A stretch of DNA of 64,000 bases from Mixta mediterraneensis. GTDB taxonomy: Bacteria; Pseudomonadota; Gammaproteobacteria; Enterobacterales; Enterobacteriaceae. A program made the translations under genes and the position numbers. The DNA is taken from assembly GCF_014946725.1 (NCBI RefSeq), contig NZ_JACFXY010000005.1, positions 186,001 to 250,000 on the forward strand. The letters run 5' to 3'. The notes under the pieces were generated by a model. The model did no database searches, was not told where the DNA came from, and worked only from the letters and a program-made list of their open reading frames with translations. Positions 1 to 8,646 of this stretch are shown piece by piece (the stretch's first letter is position 1; each line of letters begins with the position of its first letter).

Positions 1-2498
1 CTGCTGTAACCGGCGGCTGGCGAGCCGAGGATTTCCTCCGCCGTCATGCCGTTAAAGCGCTCGTAGTGTGGCGATCCGCTGACCCATTTACCGCTGGCGA
101 ACGCAGAAAATGGCACCATAGTTCCGCTGCTGTTGCGGAAATACCATTTATTAAGATCGTCCGGCGTGACGCGCGAATCGGCTTTGCCCATCAGGTAAAC
201 TTCTTTGACGCGGCCGTTATACATGAACTGATCGATGTAGCTGGAACCCCACGCCACTGACAGGGTGTTGTTCACATCGGCCATGCTCAGACCAAGGGCG
301 CTGGCGCGCTCATCATTGATCTCTAACTGATATTGCGGCTCATCTTCCATACCGTTAAGGCGCACGGCGCTGAGGCGTGGATCTTTGTTCGCCAGCTCAA
401 GAAATTTGTGGGTGGCATCCATCATTTCCTGGTGCGTATGACCGGCGGTGTCCTGCAGGTAGAAGCCGAAACCGGTGGCGTTACCCAGCTCCATTACCGC
501 TGGCGGCACCATCGCAAAGATTTTGGCATCTTTATAATGGGCAAAATGCGCCATGATGTTCGCCGCCAGGCTTTTTACGCTCTGGCTGGATTCGGTACGC
601 TCACTCCAGTCCTTCAGGCGCACAAACGCCATGGCGCTGTTTTGTCCGCGCCCGGCGAAGTTAAAGCCGTTGGCGGCAAAGACAGTTGTCACCACTGATG
701 CCTGCTTGTCGTGCAGATAATCATTGAGATCGTTAATGACTTTCTGGGTGCGCTGTGACGACGCATTCACCGGTAGCGTGATCTGCACCATCACCAATCC
801 CTGATCTTCATCTGGCAGGAACGTGGTGGGGACACGCGTGAACAGATAACCGGTTACGCCAACAATGACCAGATACACCACCAGAAACAGACCGCGACGC
901 GAAATCACTTTGCTGACGCCGTGAGTGTAGTGCAGCGTGCCGCTGTCAAATTTGCGGTTGAACCAGCCAGCCAGGCCCGTCGTTTTGTGCTCAGCAGAAG
1001 AGGGTTTCAGCAGCGTGGCGCATAGCGCGGGCGTGAAAATCAGCGCCATCAGCACCGATAAAGCCATCGCCGAGACAATGGTGATGGAGAACTGGCGATA
1101 AATCACGCCGGTTGAGCCTGAGAAAAACGCCATTGGCAGCAGCACCGCCGACAGCACTAACGCAATACCAAACAGCGCGCCTTGTATCTGCTGCATTGAT
1201 TTGATGGTGGCGGTTTTTGGATCAAGCTGCTCTTCATGCATCACGCGCTCGACGTTTTCCACCACCACAATGGCATCGTCCACCAGCAAACCTATCGCCA
1301 GCACCATGCCGAACATCGTCAGCGTGTTAATGCTGTAACCAAAGGCAGAAAGAATGCCAAACGTGCCCAGCAAGACCACCGGCACGACCAGCGTGGTGAT
1401 GAACGTGGCACGCAGATTTTGCAGGAAGATCAGCATCACAACAAAGACCAGCACAATCGCTTCAAGCAGGGTTTTCACCACTTCTTCAATGGATGCGCTG
1501 ACCACCGGCGAGGTGTCGTAGGGGTATTGCACTTCAACATTATCCGGTAGTGAATCTTTCAACGCCGATACCGTGGCGCGCACGGCTTTGGCGGTATCCA
1601 GCTCGTTGGCACCGGTTGCCAGACGTAAGGCGATACCGGCTGAAGGCTTGCCATCCATCGTGGAGTCGATGGTATAGCTTTGCGGCCCTAATGCCACGCT
1701 GCCGACATCTTTCAGGCGGATCTGCGAACCATCACTGTTAACCTTCAACAGTACGTTTTCAAACTGCTTCACCGTAGTGAAGCGTGATTTCCCCAGAATA
1801 GTAGCATTGGTTTTCGCATCGTGAATGGTCGGCAAACCGCCGAGGGAACCGGAAGAAACCTGCACGTTCTGGTTATCTATTGCGGTGCTGACGTCACCTG
1901 GCATCAGGTTATATTTGTATAGCCTGGCCGGATCGAGCCAGATACGCATCGCATATTCCGATCCCAGCACCATAAAATCGCCTACACCTTTGGTGCGCGA
2001 AATAGGGTCCTCCAGTTTAGATACCAGCATGTCGGCAAGATCGCCGTTGCTCAGCTTGCCGTCTTTCGAAATCAGGCTGATAACCATCATGAAGTTTTTT
2101 TGGTACTTACGGATGCGGATCCCCTGCTGCGTTACGTCAGTCGGCAACTGCGATTCCGCCAAAGAAACGCGGTCCTGCACCTGCACCTGGGCGATGTCCG
2201 GATTGATACCCTGATTAAAGGTGGCGATGATTTGCGCACTACCATCGCTGGCGCTGCTTGATTCCAGATAGCGTAAACCATCCAGGCCGTTCAGCTGTTG
2301 CTCAATGACCTGCACAACCGTGTTCTGCGTGGTTTCCGCGCTGGCGCCCGGATAGGTGACAGAAATGGAGACCGCTGGCGGCGAGATGTTGGGATATTGA
2401 TTAACCGGTAGATTCAGGACGGCAATCGTGCCCACCAGCATGACGATAATCGCCACAACCCAGGCGAATATCGGACGTTCAATAAAGAACTTAGACAT
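1..2498 (-). CDS. RND multidrug efflux permease, AcrB-like (3' end outside window)
   Basis: Inner-membrane proton/drug antiporter subunit of a tripartite efflux pump. The reading frame starts at the ATG complementary to 2496-2498 (MSKFFIERPIFAW, the typical HAE1 permease start) and stays open to base 1. That gives about 832 codons of an expected ~1,040-1,050, so roughly 200 C-terminal residues lie outside the window. Visible family marks are the pore-domain segment beginning SPPAVSISVTYPGASAE and the transmembrane-4 proton-relay motif GLLVDDAIVVVENVER. The adaptor gene lies 9 bases upstream, so the two form an operon. No outer-membrane channel gene is visible; TolC encoded elsewhere is the likely partner. 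Whether this is acrB, acrF or another paralogue cannot be settled here, so no symbol is given. Confidence 0.93.
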   Translation of the reverse strand, partial: MSKFFIERPIFAWVVAIIVMLVGTIAVLNLPVNQYPNISPPAVSISVTYPGASAETTQNTVVQVIEQQLNGLDGLRYLESSSASDGSAQIIATFNQGINPDIAQVQVQDRVSLAESQLPTDVTQQGIRIRKYQKNFMMVISLISKDGKLSNGDLADMLVSKLEDPISRTKGVGDFMVLGSEYAMRIWLDPARLYKYNLMPGDVSTAIDNQNVQVSSGSLGGLPTIHDAKTNATILGKSRFTTVKQFENVLLKVNSDGSQIRLKDVGSVALGPQSYTIDSTMDGKPSAGIALRLATGANELDTAKAVRATVSALKDSLPDNVEVQYPYDTSPVVSASIEEVVKTLLEAIVLVFVVMLIFLQNLRATFITTLVVPVVLLGTFGILSAFGYSINTLTMFGMVLAIGLLVDDAIVVVENVERVMHEEQLDPKTATIKSMQQIQGALFGIALVLSAVLLPMAFFSGSTGVIYRQFSITIVSAMALSVLMALIFTPALCATLLKPSSAEHKTTGLAGWFNRKFDSGTLHYTHGVSKVISRRGLFLVVYLVIVGVTGYLFTRVPTTFLPDEDQGLVMVQITLPVNASSQRTQKVINDLNDYLHDKQASVVTTVFAANGFNFAGRGQNSAMAFVRLKDWSERTESSQSVKSLAANIMAHFAHYKDAKIFAMVPPAVMELGNATGFGFYLQDTAGHTHQEMMDATHKFLELANKDPRLSAVRLNGMEDEPQYQLEINDERASALGLSMADVNNTLSVAWGSSYIDQFMYNGRVKEVYLMGKADSRVTPDDLNKWYFRNSSGTMVPFSAFASGKWVSGSPHYERFNGMTAEEILGSPAAGYS

Positions 2499-2507
2499 AG
2501 CGTCTCC

Positions 2508-3644
2508 TTATTGGGCCGACGGATCGGTCATCGTCAGGCTGACGCTGTCAGCGGAAGGCGTATCGTTCACATTGGCTGCCACGGTTTTCACTTTGCTGCC
2601 GCTGTGTACGCTTTGCAGACCATTCACCACCACTTTTTCGCCGTTGTGCAGGCCGCTGGTAATCAGCCATTTTTCATTAATCATTTCGCCGGTAGTCACA
2701 CTGCGCTGCTCAACGCTGCTGTCGGCTTTCACCACGTAAACGTAGGGCTGACCTTTGGTGTCATGCATAATCGCTTCCTGTGGCACTAAAATGCCTTGCT
2801 GCTGTATTCCCTGCGGGAAGCTGGCGTGGACATACATTCCCGGCAGCAATTCGTTTTGCGGATTCGGGAACACCGCACGCAACACCACGCTGCCGGTCGC
2901 TTCATCAACATTCACTTCCGAAAACGCCAGTTTGCCCTGCTGGCTGTAAGTGCTGCCATCTTCCAGTTGCAGTTTTACTGCTGCCATGTTGTCGCCTACT
3001 TTTTTCAGCTTGCCCTCGGCCAGCGCTCTACGCAGACGTAGCAGGTCAGTGGAAGATTCACTAACGTCAACGTAGACAGGATTAAGCTGCTGGATAGTAG
3101 CGAGGTAATCGGTTTGACCACTGGTGACTAACGCACCTTCGGTGACCAGTGAACGGCTGATATGTCCGGAGATGGGGGCTTTGACCAGCGTGTAATTAAG
3201 GTTGACCCTGGCGGTTTCCACATCAGCTTTGGCTTCGCGCTCGGCCGCAAGGGCATCGTCATAGGTTTGCTGACTAATGGCATGGGCAGCGGCCAGTGGC
3301 TGATAACGCTTTACCACCATCGCATCATTTTGCCAGGTTGCCTGCGCTTTATCGTAGGCGGCTTTATAGGTAGCAGGATCGATTTGATATAGAGGCTGGC
3401 CCGCTTTAACTTCGCCCCCTTCGGTAAACAGTAACTTCTGGATCACCCCACTCACCTGCGGGCGAACTTCAGCCGTTTTCACCGCAGTGGTACGGCCCGG
3501 TAATTGAGTAAGCAGCGTCACCGGCTCGCTTTTGAGCGTGACGATGCCGACTTCTGGCGTGGATGAAGTGGCAGTTTGCGTCGTCCCCTGATCACAAGCT
3601 GTCAGTAATAACACCACGCTGACAGAAAGAGCTTTCATGCGCAT
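2508..3644 (-). CDS. RND efflux periplasmic adaptor lipoprotein, AcrA-like
   Basis: Membrane-fusion protein linking the downstream RND permease to an outer-membrane channel. From the ATG at 3644 it has 378 residues and begins MRMKALSVSVVLLLTAC, a lipoprotein signal with lipobox LTAC (Cys17 would be lipidated). A lipoyl/barrel-sandwich half follows (RPQVSGVIQKLLFTEG), then the helical hairpin, the second lipoyl half (APISGHISRSLVTEGALV) and the beta-barrel and membrane-proximal domains. In-frame starts also exist at 3659 (TTG) and 3638 (ATG); 3644 gives a standard signal peptide. The permease starts 9 bases downstream. No TetR-type repressor gene is adjacent, unlike acrR-acrAB. A 17-base palindrome lies about 105 bases upstream. 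Confidence 0.93.
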   Translation of the reverse strand: MRMKALSVSVVLLLTACDQGTTQTATSSTPEVGIVTLKSEPVTLLTQLPGRTTAVKTAEVRPQVSGVIQKLLFTEGGEVKAGQPLYQIDPATYKAAYDKAQATWQNDAMVVKRYQPLAAAHAISQQTYDDALAAEREAKADVETARVNLNYTLVKAPISGHISRSLVTEGALVTSGQTDYLATIQQLNPVYVDVSESSTDLLRLRRALAEGKLKKVGDNMAAVKLQLEDGSTYSQQGKLAFSEVNVDEATGSVVLRAVFPNPQNELLPGMYVHASFPQGIQQQGILVPQEAIMHDTKGQPYVYVVKADSSVEQRSVTTGEMINEKWLITSGLHNGEKVVVNGLQSVHSGSKVKTVAANVNDTPSADSVSLTMTDPSAQ

Positions 3645-3983
3645 AGTTTTTCTCAGCAAGAAGAATAAAAGTAACGAGAGTGATTACTCTCAAAGGTGAC
3701 CATTGTAGAGAGGGATAGCGAGGTAAGCTGTTAAGGAAGCGTAAAATATATTTTCGAATCGAAAATCCTAAACTTTCTGTGCGCACCTTTCGCACGTAAT
3801 GTTTAGTTAGCCTTTGGTTTCGATAGCGCGACGGGGTGATGCGCGTCGCGTCAGCTTTTTCTGCCAGCAGCCGAACCTGCTTTTTTTGTCGTCAGGGCGA
3901 TGGCGTTAATGCACATATCGCTGCGGGTAGACAAAGGCTATCGATCTGCTTTCCCCGCACGGCTTTTTGTCTTTAGGACAGGT
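3645..3983. other. gene-free stretch upstream of the efflux pair
   Basis: I see no credible coding sequence here. The stretch lies between the adaptor start and the 3' end of the OmrA-like RNA and should hold the pump promoter. Its one notable element is the perfect inverted repeat at 3750-3766. Short open frames on either strand resemble no known protein. Confidence 0.6.
3750..3766. promoter_or_regulatory. perfect 8-1-8 palindrome, candidate operator
   Basis: The sequence ATTTTCGAATCGAAAAT is a perfect inverted repeat of 8 bases around a central A. It lies about 105 bases upstream of the adaptor start codon, inside the probable promoter region of the efflux operon. Its form suits a dimeric repressor or activator. 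Which protein binds, if any, is unknown. Confidence 0.4.
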
Positions 3984-4092
3984 AAAAAAAACCCACGCAT
4001 CTACGTGGGTTGGTGCAATAACAGGTTAAATACCCTTCTTTGGGTATCACTGCCGGAGCAGCTTCGCTTTCACACCTATCTATACCTCTGGG
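3984..4092 (-). ncRNA. omrA: OmrA-like small RNA
   Basis: The transcript would begin with CCCAGAGGTATAGATAGGTG at 4092. This matches the conserved 5' seed of enterobacterial OmrA/OmrB, which base-pairs with mRNAs of outer-membrane proteins such as TonB-dependent receptors, ompT, csgD and ompR. The segment TTGCACCAACC before the terminator is the OmrA form. It ends in an intrinsic terminator: stem AACCCACG, loop, CGTGGGTT, then an eight-T tract. Length is about 109 nt, longer than E. coli OmrA (~88 nt); the extra bases are in the middle. A -10-like GATAAA lies just upstream on the minus strand. Conserved placement near omrB and galR supports the call. Confidence 0.88.
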
Positions 4093-4143
4093 ACTTTTAT
4101 CCTCGCACCCTTATGGGCTGGGCAACAGGCAAAAAAAGAAAAT

Positions 4144-4162
4144 GATTACGCTGAAATGAAAC
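4144..4162 (-). promoter_or_regulatory. candidate OmpR site of omrA
   Basis: Read on the minus strand this is GTTTCATTTCAGCGTAATC, lying 52-70 bases upstream of the predicted OmrA 5' end. It shares the core GTTnCATTT and a following GTAA with the element at 6182-6200, which sits at the same distance from OmrB. E. coli omrA and omrB are activated by OmpR from upstream sites. The match is by eye. Confidence 0.45.
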
Positions 4163-4188
4163 GAGGTGTGAAAAACTTTCACGCCTCG
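4162..4188 (-). terminator. hairpin downstream of the ftsI paralogue
   Basis: An 11-base inverted repeat (CGAGGTGTGAA and TTCACGCCTCG on the plus strand) has one non-Watson-Crick position and lies 18 bases after the ftsI-paralogue stop. On the minus strand it is followed only by TTT, so it is a weak intrinsic terminator. It touches the upstream region of omrA. Confidence 0.45.
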
Positions 4189-4205
4189 CTTACATTGTGA
4201 TTTTA

Positions 4206-5933
4206 TTAAGATTTAACGGGAGGTTTACTATAGATGGCATCAGGCGCGACGTTCATATGTTTAAGCACCGGCCCCATGATATTACCGAATACCGGGGCAG
4301 CTACCGATCCGCCAAAGTGATCGCCTGCGGTGGGATGGTTAATCATGACTACCAGCGCAACTTCAGGATGGCTGGCGGGCGCGAGGCCTGCAGTGTAGTT
4401 GACATAGCCGCCATCATATTTGCCGCTGCTTCCCATTTTTTCTGCCGTCCCGGTTTTGGTCGCGAGTCGATAGCCCGGCACCGCCGCTTTCACACCGGTC
4501 CCGCCCGGTAATACGTCGCTCTCCAGCATATGCACCACTTCTTTTACCGTTTCCGGATTAGCGACCTGCTTGCCGAGAACTGGCGGCGTAACCTTCGTGA
4601 TCGACAGCGGACGATAGATGCCGTAGGAGCCGAGCGTGGCGTATTCACGGGCGATTTGCAACGGCGTGACGCGCAAGCCATAACCAAAAGCAAACGTGGC
4701 GCGTTCAATATCGGCCCAGCGCGTGCGGTGTAGCGGGAAATACCCGACGCTTTCACCTGTCAGCCCCAGACCGGTAGGTTTACCGAGGCCAAAAGCGTGA
4801 TAGGTATTCACCAGCGCTTCAGCAGGCATCGCCAGAGCGATATGCGAAACGCCAATATCGCTCGATTTCTGCAAAATGCCGGTCATGGTCAGGCGCGGCC
4901 AGTGTCCGACATCGCGGATCAGGTGGCCGTTAACGCGATAGGGCGTCGTGTCGATAACCGAATCCGGGCGAACCAGATGGCGTTCTAATCCTTCCATCAC
5001 CACCAGCGGTTTTACGGTGGAACCCGGTTCGTAGCTGTCGTTAATCGCTGAGTTGCGCATTTGCGCCGGTGTTGCTCCGTCGTAGTTGTTCGGGTTAAAC
5101 GACGGATATGACGCCATTGCCAGGATTTCGCCGGTATCGATTTTCACTAATACCGCAGCGCCTGAATCAGCCTTATTCAGCAGCACCCCATCACGGAGTT
5201 TGCTGTAAAGCGTGTACTGATCGAATTTATCAATGCTGAGCTGCACGGTTGGCGGCTGTGTTGGCGGCTGGTAATTGATCATAGAGATGATATTACCCAT
5301 CGCGTCCTGACGATAAACTTCTTTGCCCGGCACGCCCTGCAACACTTTATCGAAGCCCTTTTCCAGTCCGTTCAGGCCAATATTATCAGCGCCGACAATG
5401 CCAATCAGCGGCGCTGAGGCTTCACTCATCGGATAGAAACGACTGTCGTCATACACTTCGCTGATGCCTTTCAAACGCAGCTCTTTAATATCTTTGGCGA
5501 TGCCCAGCTCGATTTTGCGCCCCAGATAAAGGAAGCGACGTTTAGGATTGGCGGTGATCTGTGCCGCAATCTGCTCCGGGCGGGTATTCAACGCTGCGGC
5601 AAGATAAGCCCATTTGGCGCTGGTGAAATCCGGGTTACTCTCCAGTACACGCAGCGGATCGGCGATAACATCACGCGACGGCACGCTGAGCGCCAGCGCT
5701 TCGCCGTTGCGATCCAGCAAGGTGCCGCGGCTGGTTGGCAGCGTCACGGTACGCAGCGAACGCTGATCGGCTTCGTGTTCAAGCATCGGCTGATTCAGGA
5801 ATTGCAAATCGGCAACGCGTATCAGTAGCACTACCATACAGGCCAGCACGCCCAGGCAGATCAGTCGAAATCGAAAGGGGTTAAACGGCGCTTTGATCTG
5901 GTCTTTTCCCAGTAGTTTTTTAATCCGGGGCAT
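4206..5933 (-). CDS. FtsI paralogue (alternative penicillin-binding protein 3)
   Basis: Class B penicillin-binding protein, a septal-type peptidoglycan DD-transpeptidase anchored by one N-terminal transmembrane helix (about residues 20-40). From ATG 5933 it has 575 residues, like E. coli FtsI (588). A GTG start at 5948 would add five residues. Motifs: catalytic S-T-V-K in YEPGSTVKP (Ser about 305) and K-T-G in ATKTGTAEK (about 493-495). The second motif reads S-S-D (QKSSDIGVS, about 357-359) where FtsI has S-S-N. The canonical ftsI sits in the dcw cluster, which is not here, so this is a second copy like the PBP3SAL protein of Salmonella. It lies between the OmrB-like RNA (about 120 bases upstream, same strand) and the OmrA-like RNA (downstream). 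It may receive read-through from omrB; this is inference. Confidence 0.9.
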   Translation of the reverse strand: MPRIKKLLGKDQIKAPFNPFRFRLICLGVLACMVVLLIRVADLQFLNQPMLEHEADQRSLRTVTLPTSRGTLLDRNGEALALSVPSRDVIADPLRVLESNPDFTSAKWAYLAAALNTRPEQIAAQITANPKRRFLYLGRKIELGIAKDIKELRLKGISEVYDDSRFYPMSEASAPLIGIVGADNIGLNGLEKGFDKVLQGVPGKEVYRQDAMGNIISMINYQPPTQPPTVQLSIDKFDQYTLYSKLRDGVLLNKADSGAAVLVKIDTGEILAMASYPSFNPNNYDGATPAQMRNSAINDSYEPGSTVKPLVVMEGLERHLVRPDSVIDTTPYRVNGHLIRDVGHWPRLTMTGILQKSSDIGVSHIALAMPAEALVNTYHAFGLGKPTGLGLTGESVGYFPLHRTRWADIERATFAFGYGLRVTPLQIAREYATLGSYGIYRPLSITKVTPPVLGKQVANPETVKEVVHMLESDVLPGGTGVKAAVPGYRLATKTGTAEKMGSSGKYDGGYVNYTAGLAPASHPEVALVVMINHPTAGDHFGGSVAAPVFGNIMGPVLKHMNVAPDAIYSKPPVKS

Positions 5934-6052
5934 GGCATTCCGCTGCACTGAAAAATAAAAAAAGAGGCTGAAGTCAGCAGTTATAAAGAAAGCGCTGGCG
6001 GGATAACAGGAAAACTGTGTATCAGTTCGTTAGCAGACGACAAATTTTGCGC

Positions 6053-6129
6053 AAAAAAAAACCTGCGCATCAGCGCAGGTTGGTGTAATCAAGAAAATCT
6101 ATTGATGTTCACCCATCAATACCTCTGGG
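6053..6129 (-). ncRNA. omrB: OmrB-like small RNA
   Basis: The predicted RNA starts CCCAGAGGTATTGATGGGTG at 6129, the conserved OmrA/B seed. It ends with GATTACACCAACC followed by a perfect 8-bp terminator stem (ACCTGCGC, loop TGAT, GCGCAGGT) and a nine-T tract down to 6053. The GATTACACCA segment and the stem sequence are closest to E. coli OmrB (AATTACACCA, CCTGCGC). Length is about 77 nt against ~82 nt in E. coli. A -10-like TACAGT lies 7-12 bases upstream on the minus strand. As in E. coli, this copy is the one nearer galR. OmrB acts with Hfq on mRNAs of outer-membrane and regulatory proteins, often together with OmrA. Confidence 0.9.
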
Positions 6130-6181
6130 ACATTGACTGTAGCAAGCTGGCTTGATCGGCTGCCATCACTCAAACGCAACA

Positions 6182-6200
6182 GTTACTCGCAAAATGTAAC
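6182..6200 (-). promoter_or_regulatory. candidate OmpR site of omrB
   Basis: On the minus strand this reads GTTACATTTTGCGAGTAAC, 53-71 bases upstream of the predicted OmrB start. It resembles OmpR boxes with a TTACATTTTG core and lies at nearly the same distance as the element upstream of omrA. It is placed between the BisC-like gene stop (6215) and the sRNA promoter. Confidence 0.5.
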
Positions 6201-6214
6201 CAGCCATGAGATCA

Positions 6215-8488
6215 CTACGCTATTTTGCAAAAGAGATGTTTTTTGATTTCTACCAGGCAGCTCATGGCATTCGGCCCCTGCGTCAGCGACGAAGTGCCAA
6301 TGTCCAGGGTCAGCACGTTTGGGTTCCCCGCGCGATCCCAGGGCTGCCAGTTGCCACCAAAACCGGGATCAAACCAGGCGCCGGTAGAAACGATCACCAC
6401 CCCTGGCGTTAAACCAGCGGTTAAGCGCACGCCAGCCAGCATGGTGCCTCGCGTATTGCTTACTTCAATTTCATCGCCATCCACGATGTCACGGGCTGCG
6501 GCATCTTGCGGATGCATATACAGCGTTTCGTGTCCGGCTGTTTTATTTTTCTGCACGGTTTCTGTGGCATCAAGCTGGCTGTGCAGCCGATCAGACGGCT
6601 GGACTGAGATCATATGCAGCGGGTAATCGCGGCTTAACGGTGCGCCCAGCCACTCCTGCGGCTCACGCCATTCTGGATGACCGGCAAAGTCCTCCAGCTG
6701 ATAATCGGCGATGGTCTGGCTAAACAGTTCAATCTTGCCGCTGGCAGTCTGGATAGGATGCGCAATCGGGTCGGCGCGGAAGTTGTCCATAAATACGTAA
6801 GGCTTACCGCCTTCCGGTATTTCAACGAAGCCACGCTGCCAAAACGCGTCAAACTCAGGAAAGTGGATGCCTTTGTGTGCATGCGCCACCGCACATTGCT
6901 GATACAGGTGCGCGATCCACTGCATTTCATTGCGTCCTTCGGTGAAGGTCTCGCGATAGCCGAGACGCTCAGCGAGATCAGCAAAAATATCGAAATCATT
7001 ACGCGCCTGATGCTGCGGTTTCACCGCCTGATGCATCGCCAGCACAAAGCGATCGCGCGATGAGCCGCCAATGTCATTGCGCTCCAGGGTCGTGGTGGCG
7101 GGCAAAACAATGTCCGCCATCTGCGCGGCGGGTGTCCAGACAATATCCTGCACCACTACCGTATCCGGTTTCTGCCAGCCTTCCACCAGACGATTCAACT
7201 GCTGATGATGGTGGAACGGATTACCGCCTGCCCAGTGAATTAAATGGATGTCAGGATAGTGCAGCGTTTCGCCCTGGAAGGGATACGGCTGACCAGGATG
7301 TAGCAGCATATCGCTGATGCGCGCCACGGGAATCGACAGGCCTGCGGGATTAGGGCCGGTACTCATCATCGGTGCAGGACCTTCCTGACGCGGGTTACCG
7401 ACACTGTTCATTGAGCCGTGACCGAACGAGAAACCGCCCCCCGGCAGGCCCGGCTGTCCCAGCATTGCAGCGAGCGCAATCATCATCCAGTACGGCTGCT
7501 CGCCGCGATGAGCGCGCTGCACCGCATAAGAACAGGTAATGAAGCTGCGTTTGCCGATAAGCTGCTGTGCCAGCTGTACGATGCGATCTGCCGGAATACC
7601 GGTGATGCGACTGGCCCAGCCAGCAGTTTTTGCCACGCCATCGTTTTCGCCCAGTAGATAGGCACGCAGCTGCGGCCAGCCGGTACAGTGGCTGGCAAGG
7701 AAAGCTTCATCTGTTCCACCGCGCTGATTGATTTCATAGCCGAGCGCCATCATCAGGGCAACGTCGGTATTCGGGCGAATCGGGAACCAGTCGGCGTTGA
7801 CAAAGGCCGGGCAATCATCACGCATTGGACTGATGTTAATGACCGGCGTACCTTTGGCTGCAAGCTGCTCCAGCGCGGGCTTCAGGCTGTGCTGACCCGC
7901 GCCACCCGATGCCACCTGTGCGTTTTTCAGCGCCAGGCCGCCAAAAGCGACAAAAATCTCCGCGTGTTTCACCACTTCCGGCCAGTCGGTCACGCGACCG
8001 GTTAATGGCATATACGTGCCAATCACATAAGGCAGAAAGAATTGTGCCGCTCCCCAGCTGTAGTTGCCTTGCTGATCGACGCCACCCCCACCGTTGAAGT
8101 AAAAACGACGGATCAACGTGCGCGCATGGTTAACACGGCCCGCTGAGGACCAACCATAGGAGCCGTTGAAAATGCCCGATGCGCCATAGCGCTCACGGAT
8201 GCGCCGGTTTTCATCTGCCACCAAATCCAGTGCGGTATCCCAGTCCACCGCGACAAAATCCTCCCGGCCGCGCAGCGTGCGATCGCTGTTTTCGCGGGAT
8301 TTAAGCCATGAGCGACGCACCATCGGCTGACGGATACGCTTATCGGAATAGACCAGCTCGGGAAGGGTATTGAGCATCGGCGAAGGATCGCTATCGGCAA
8401 AGAAAGGTTCACAGCCAATGAGCCGATCATTTTCAGTCACTGCGGTAAAGGCGCCCCAGTGCGCCAGATGCGGCACTCTCGTTTTCAT
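6215..8488 (-). CDS. molybdopterin-dependent oxidoreductase, BisC/TorZ family
   Basis: Bis-MGD enzyme of the DMSO reductase superfamily, 757 residues, closest by eye to biotin sulfoxide reductase BisC (777 in E. coli). Supporting segments: LAHWGAFTAV at the N-terminus, IFNGSYGWSSAGRVNHA (Ser in the position of the molybdenum ligand), QRAHRGEQPYWM, AAMLGQPGLPGGGFSFGHG, VLPATTTLERND, QTASGKIELFSQTIADY and HPQDAAARDIVDGDEIEVSNTRG. No N-terminal CxxC iron-sulfur motif and no twin-arginine signal are visible, so a cytoplasmic single-subunit enzyme is expected. The substrate may be an S-oxide or N-oxide but cannot be read from sequence. The gene is divergent from galR and downstream of nothing obvious, so it is probably monocistronic. 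The C-terminal residues KKHLFCKIA end close to the omrB promoter. Confidence 0.88.
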   Translation of the reverse strand: MKTRVPHLAHWGAFTAVTENDRLIGCEPFFADSDPSPMLNTLPELVYSDKRIRQPMVRRSWLKSRENSDRTLRGREDFVAVDWDTALDLVADENRRIRERYGASGIFNGSYGWSSAGRVNHARTLIRRFYFNGGGGVDQQGNYSWGAAQFFLPYVIGTYMPLTGRVTDWPEVVKHAEIFVAFGGLALKNAQVASGGAGQHSLKPALEQLAAKGTPVINISPMRDDCPAFVNADWFPIRPNTDVALMMALGYEINQRGGTDEAFLASHCTGWPQLRAYLLGENDGVAKTAGWASRITGIPADRIVQLAQQLIGKRSFITCSYAVQRAHRGEQPYWMMIALAAMLGQPGLPGGGFSFGHGSMNSVGNPRQEGPAPMMSTGPNPAGLSIPVARISDMLLHPGQPYPFQGETLHYPDIHLIHWAGGNPFHHHQQLNRLVEGWQKPDTVVVQDIVWTPAAQMADIVLPATTTLERNDIGGSSRDRFVLAMHQAVKPQHQARNDFDIFADLAERLGYRETFTEGRNEMQWIAHLYQQCAVAHAHKGIHFPEFDAFWQRGFVEIPEGGKPYVFMDNFRADPIAHPIQTASGKIELFSQTIADYQLEDFAGHPEWREPQEWLGAPLSRDYPLHMISVQPSDRLHSQLDATETVQKNKTAGHETLYMHPQDAAARDIVDGDEIEVSNTRGTMLAGVRLTAGLTPGVVIVSTGAWFDPGFGGNWQPWDRAGNPNVLTLDIGTSSLTQGPNAMSCLVEIKKHLFCKIA

Positions 8489-8646
8489 TTTTGTCTTTCA
8501 CTGCAGATATGGAGGGAAAACAGCATAACATGCAATCCGCCCCCCTTGTAAGCTGACGCAGAGGGCCTGATTTTGCTCTCTTTTGCGACAGCGCTGACAT
8601 TCTGTCGGCTTGATGTGTCCATCCTTTTCCGTAACACTGATGTGAT

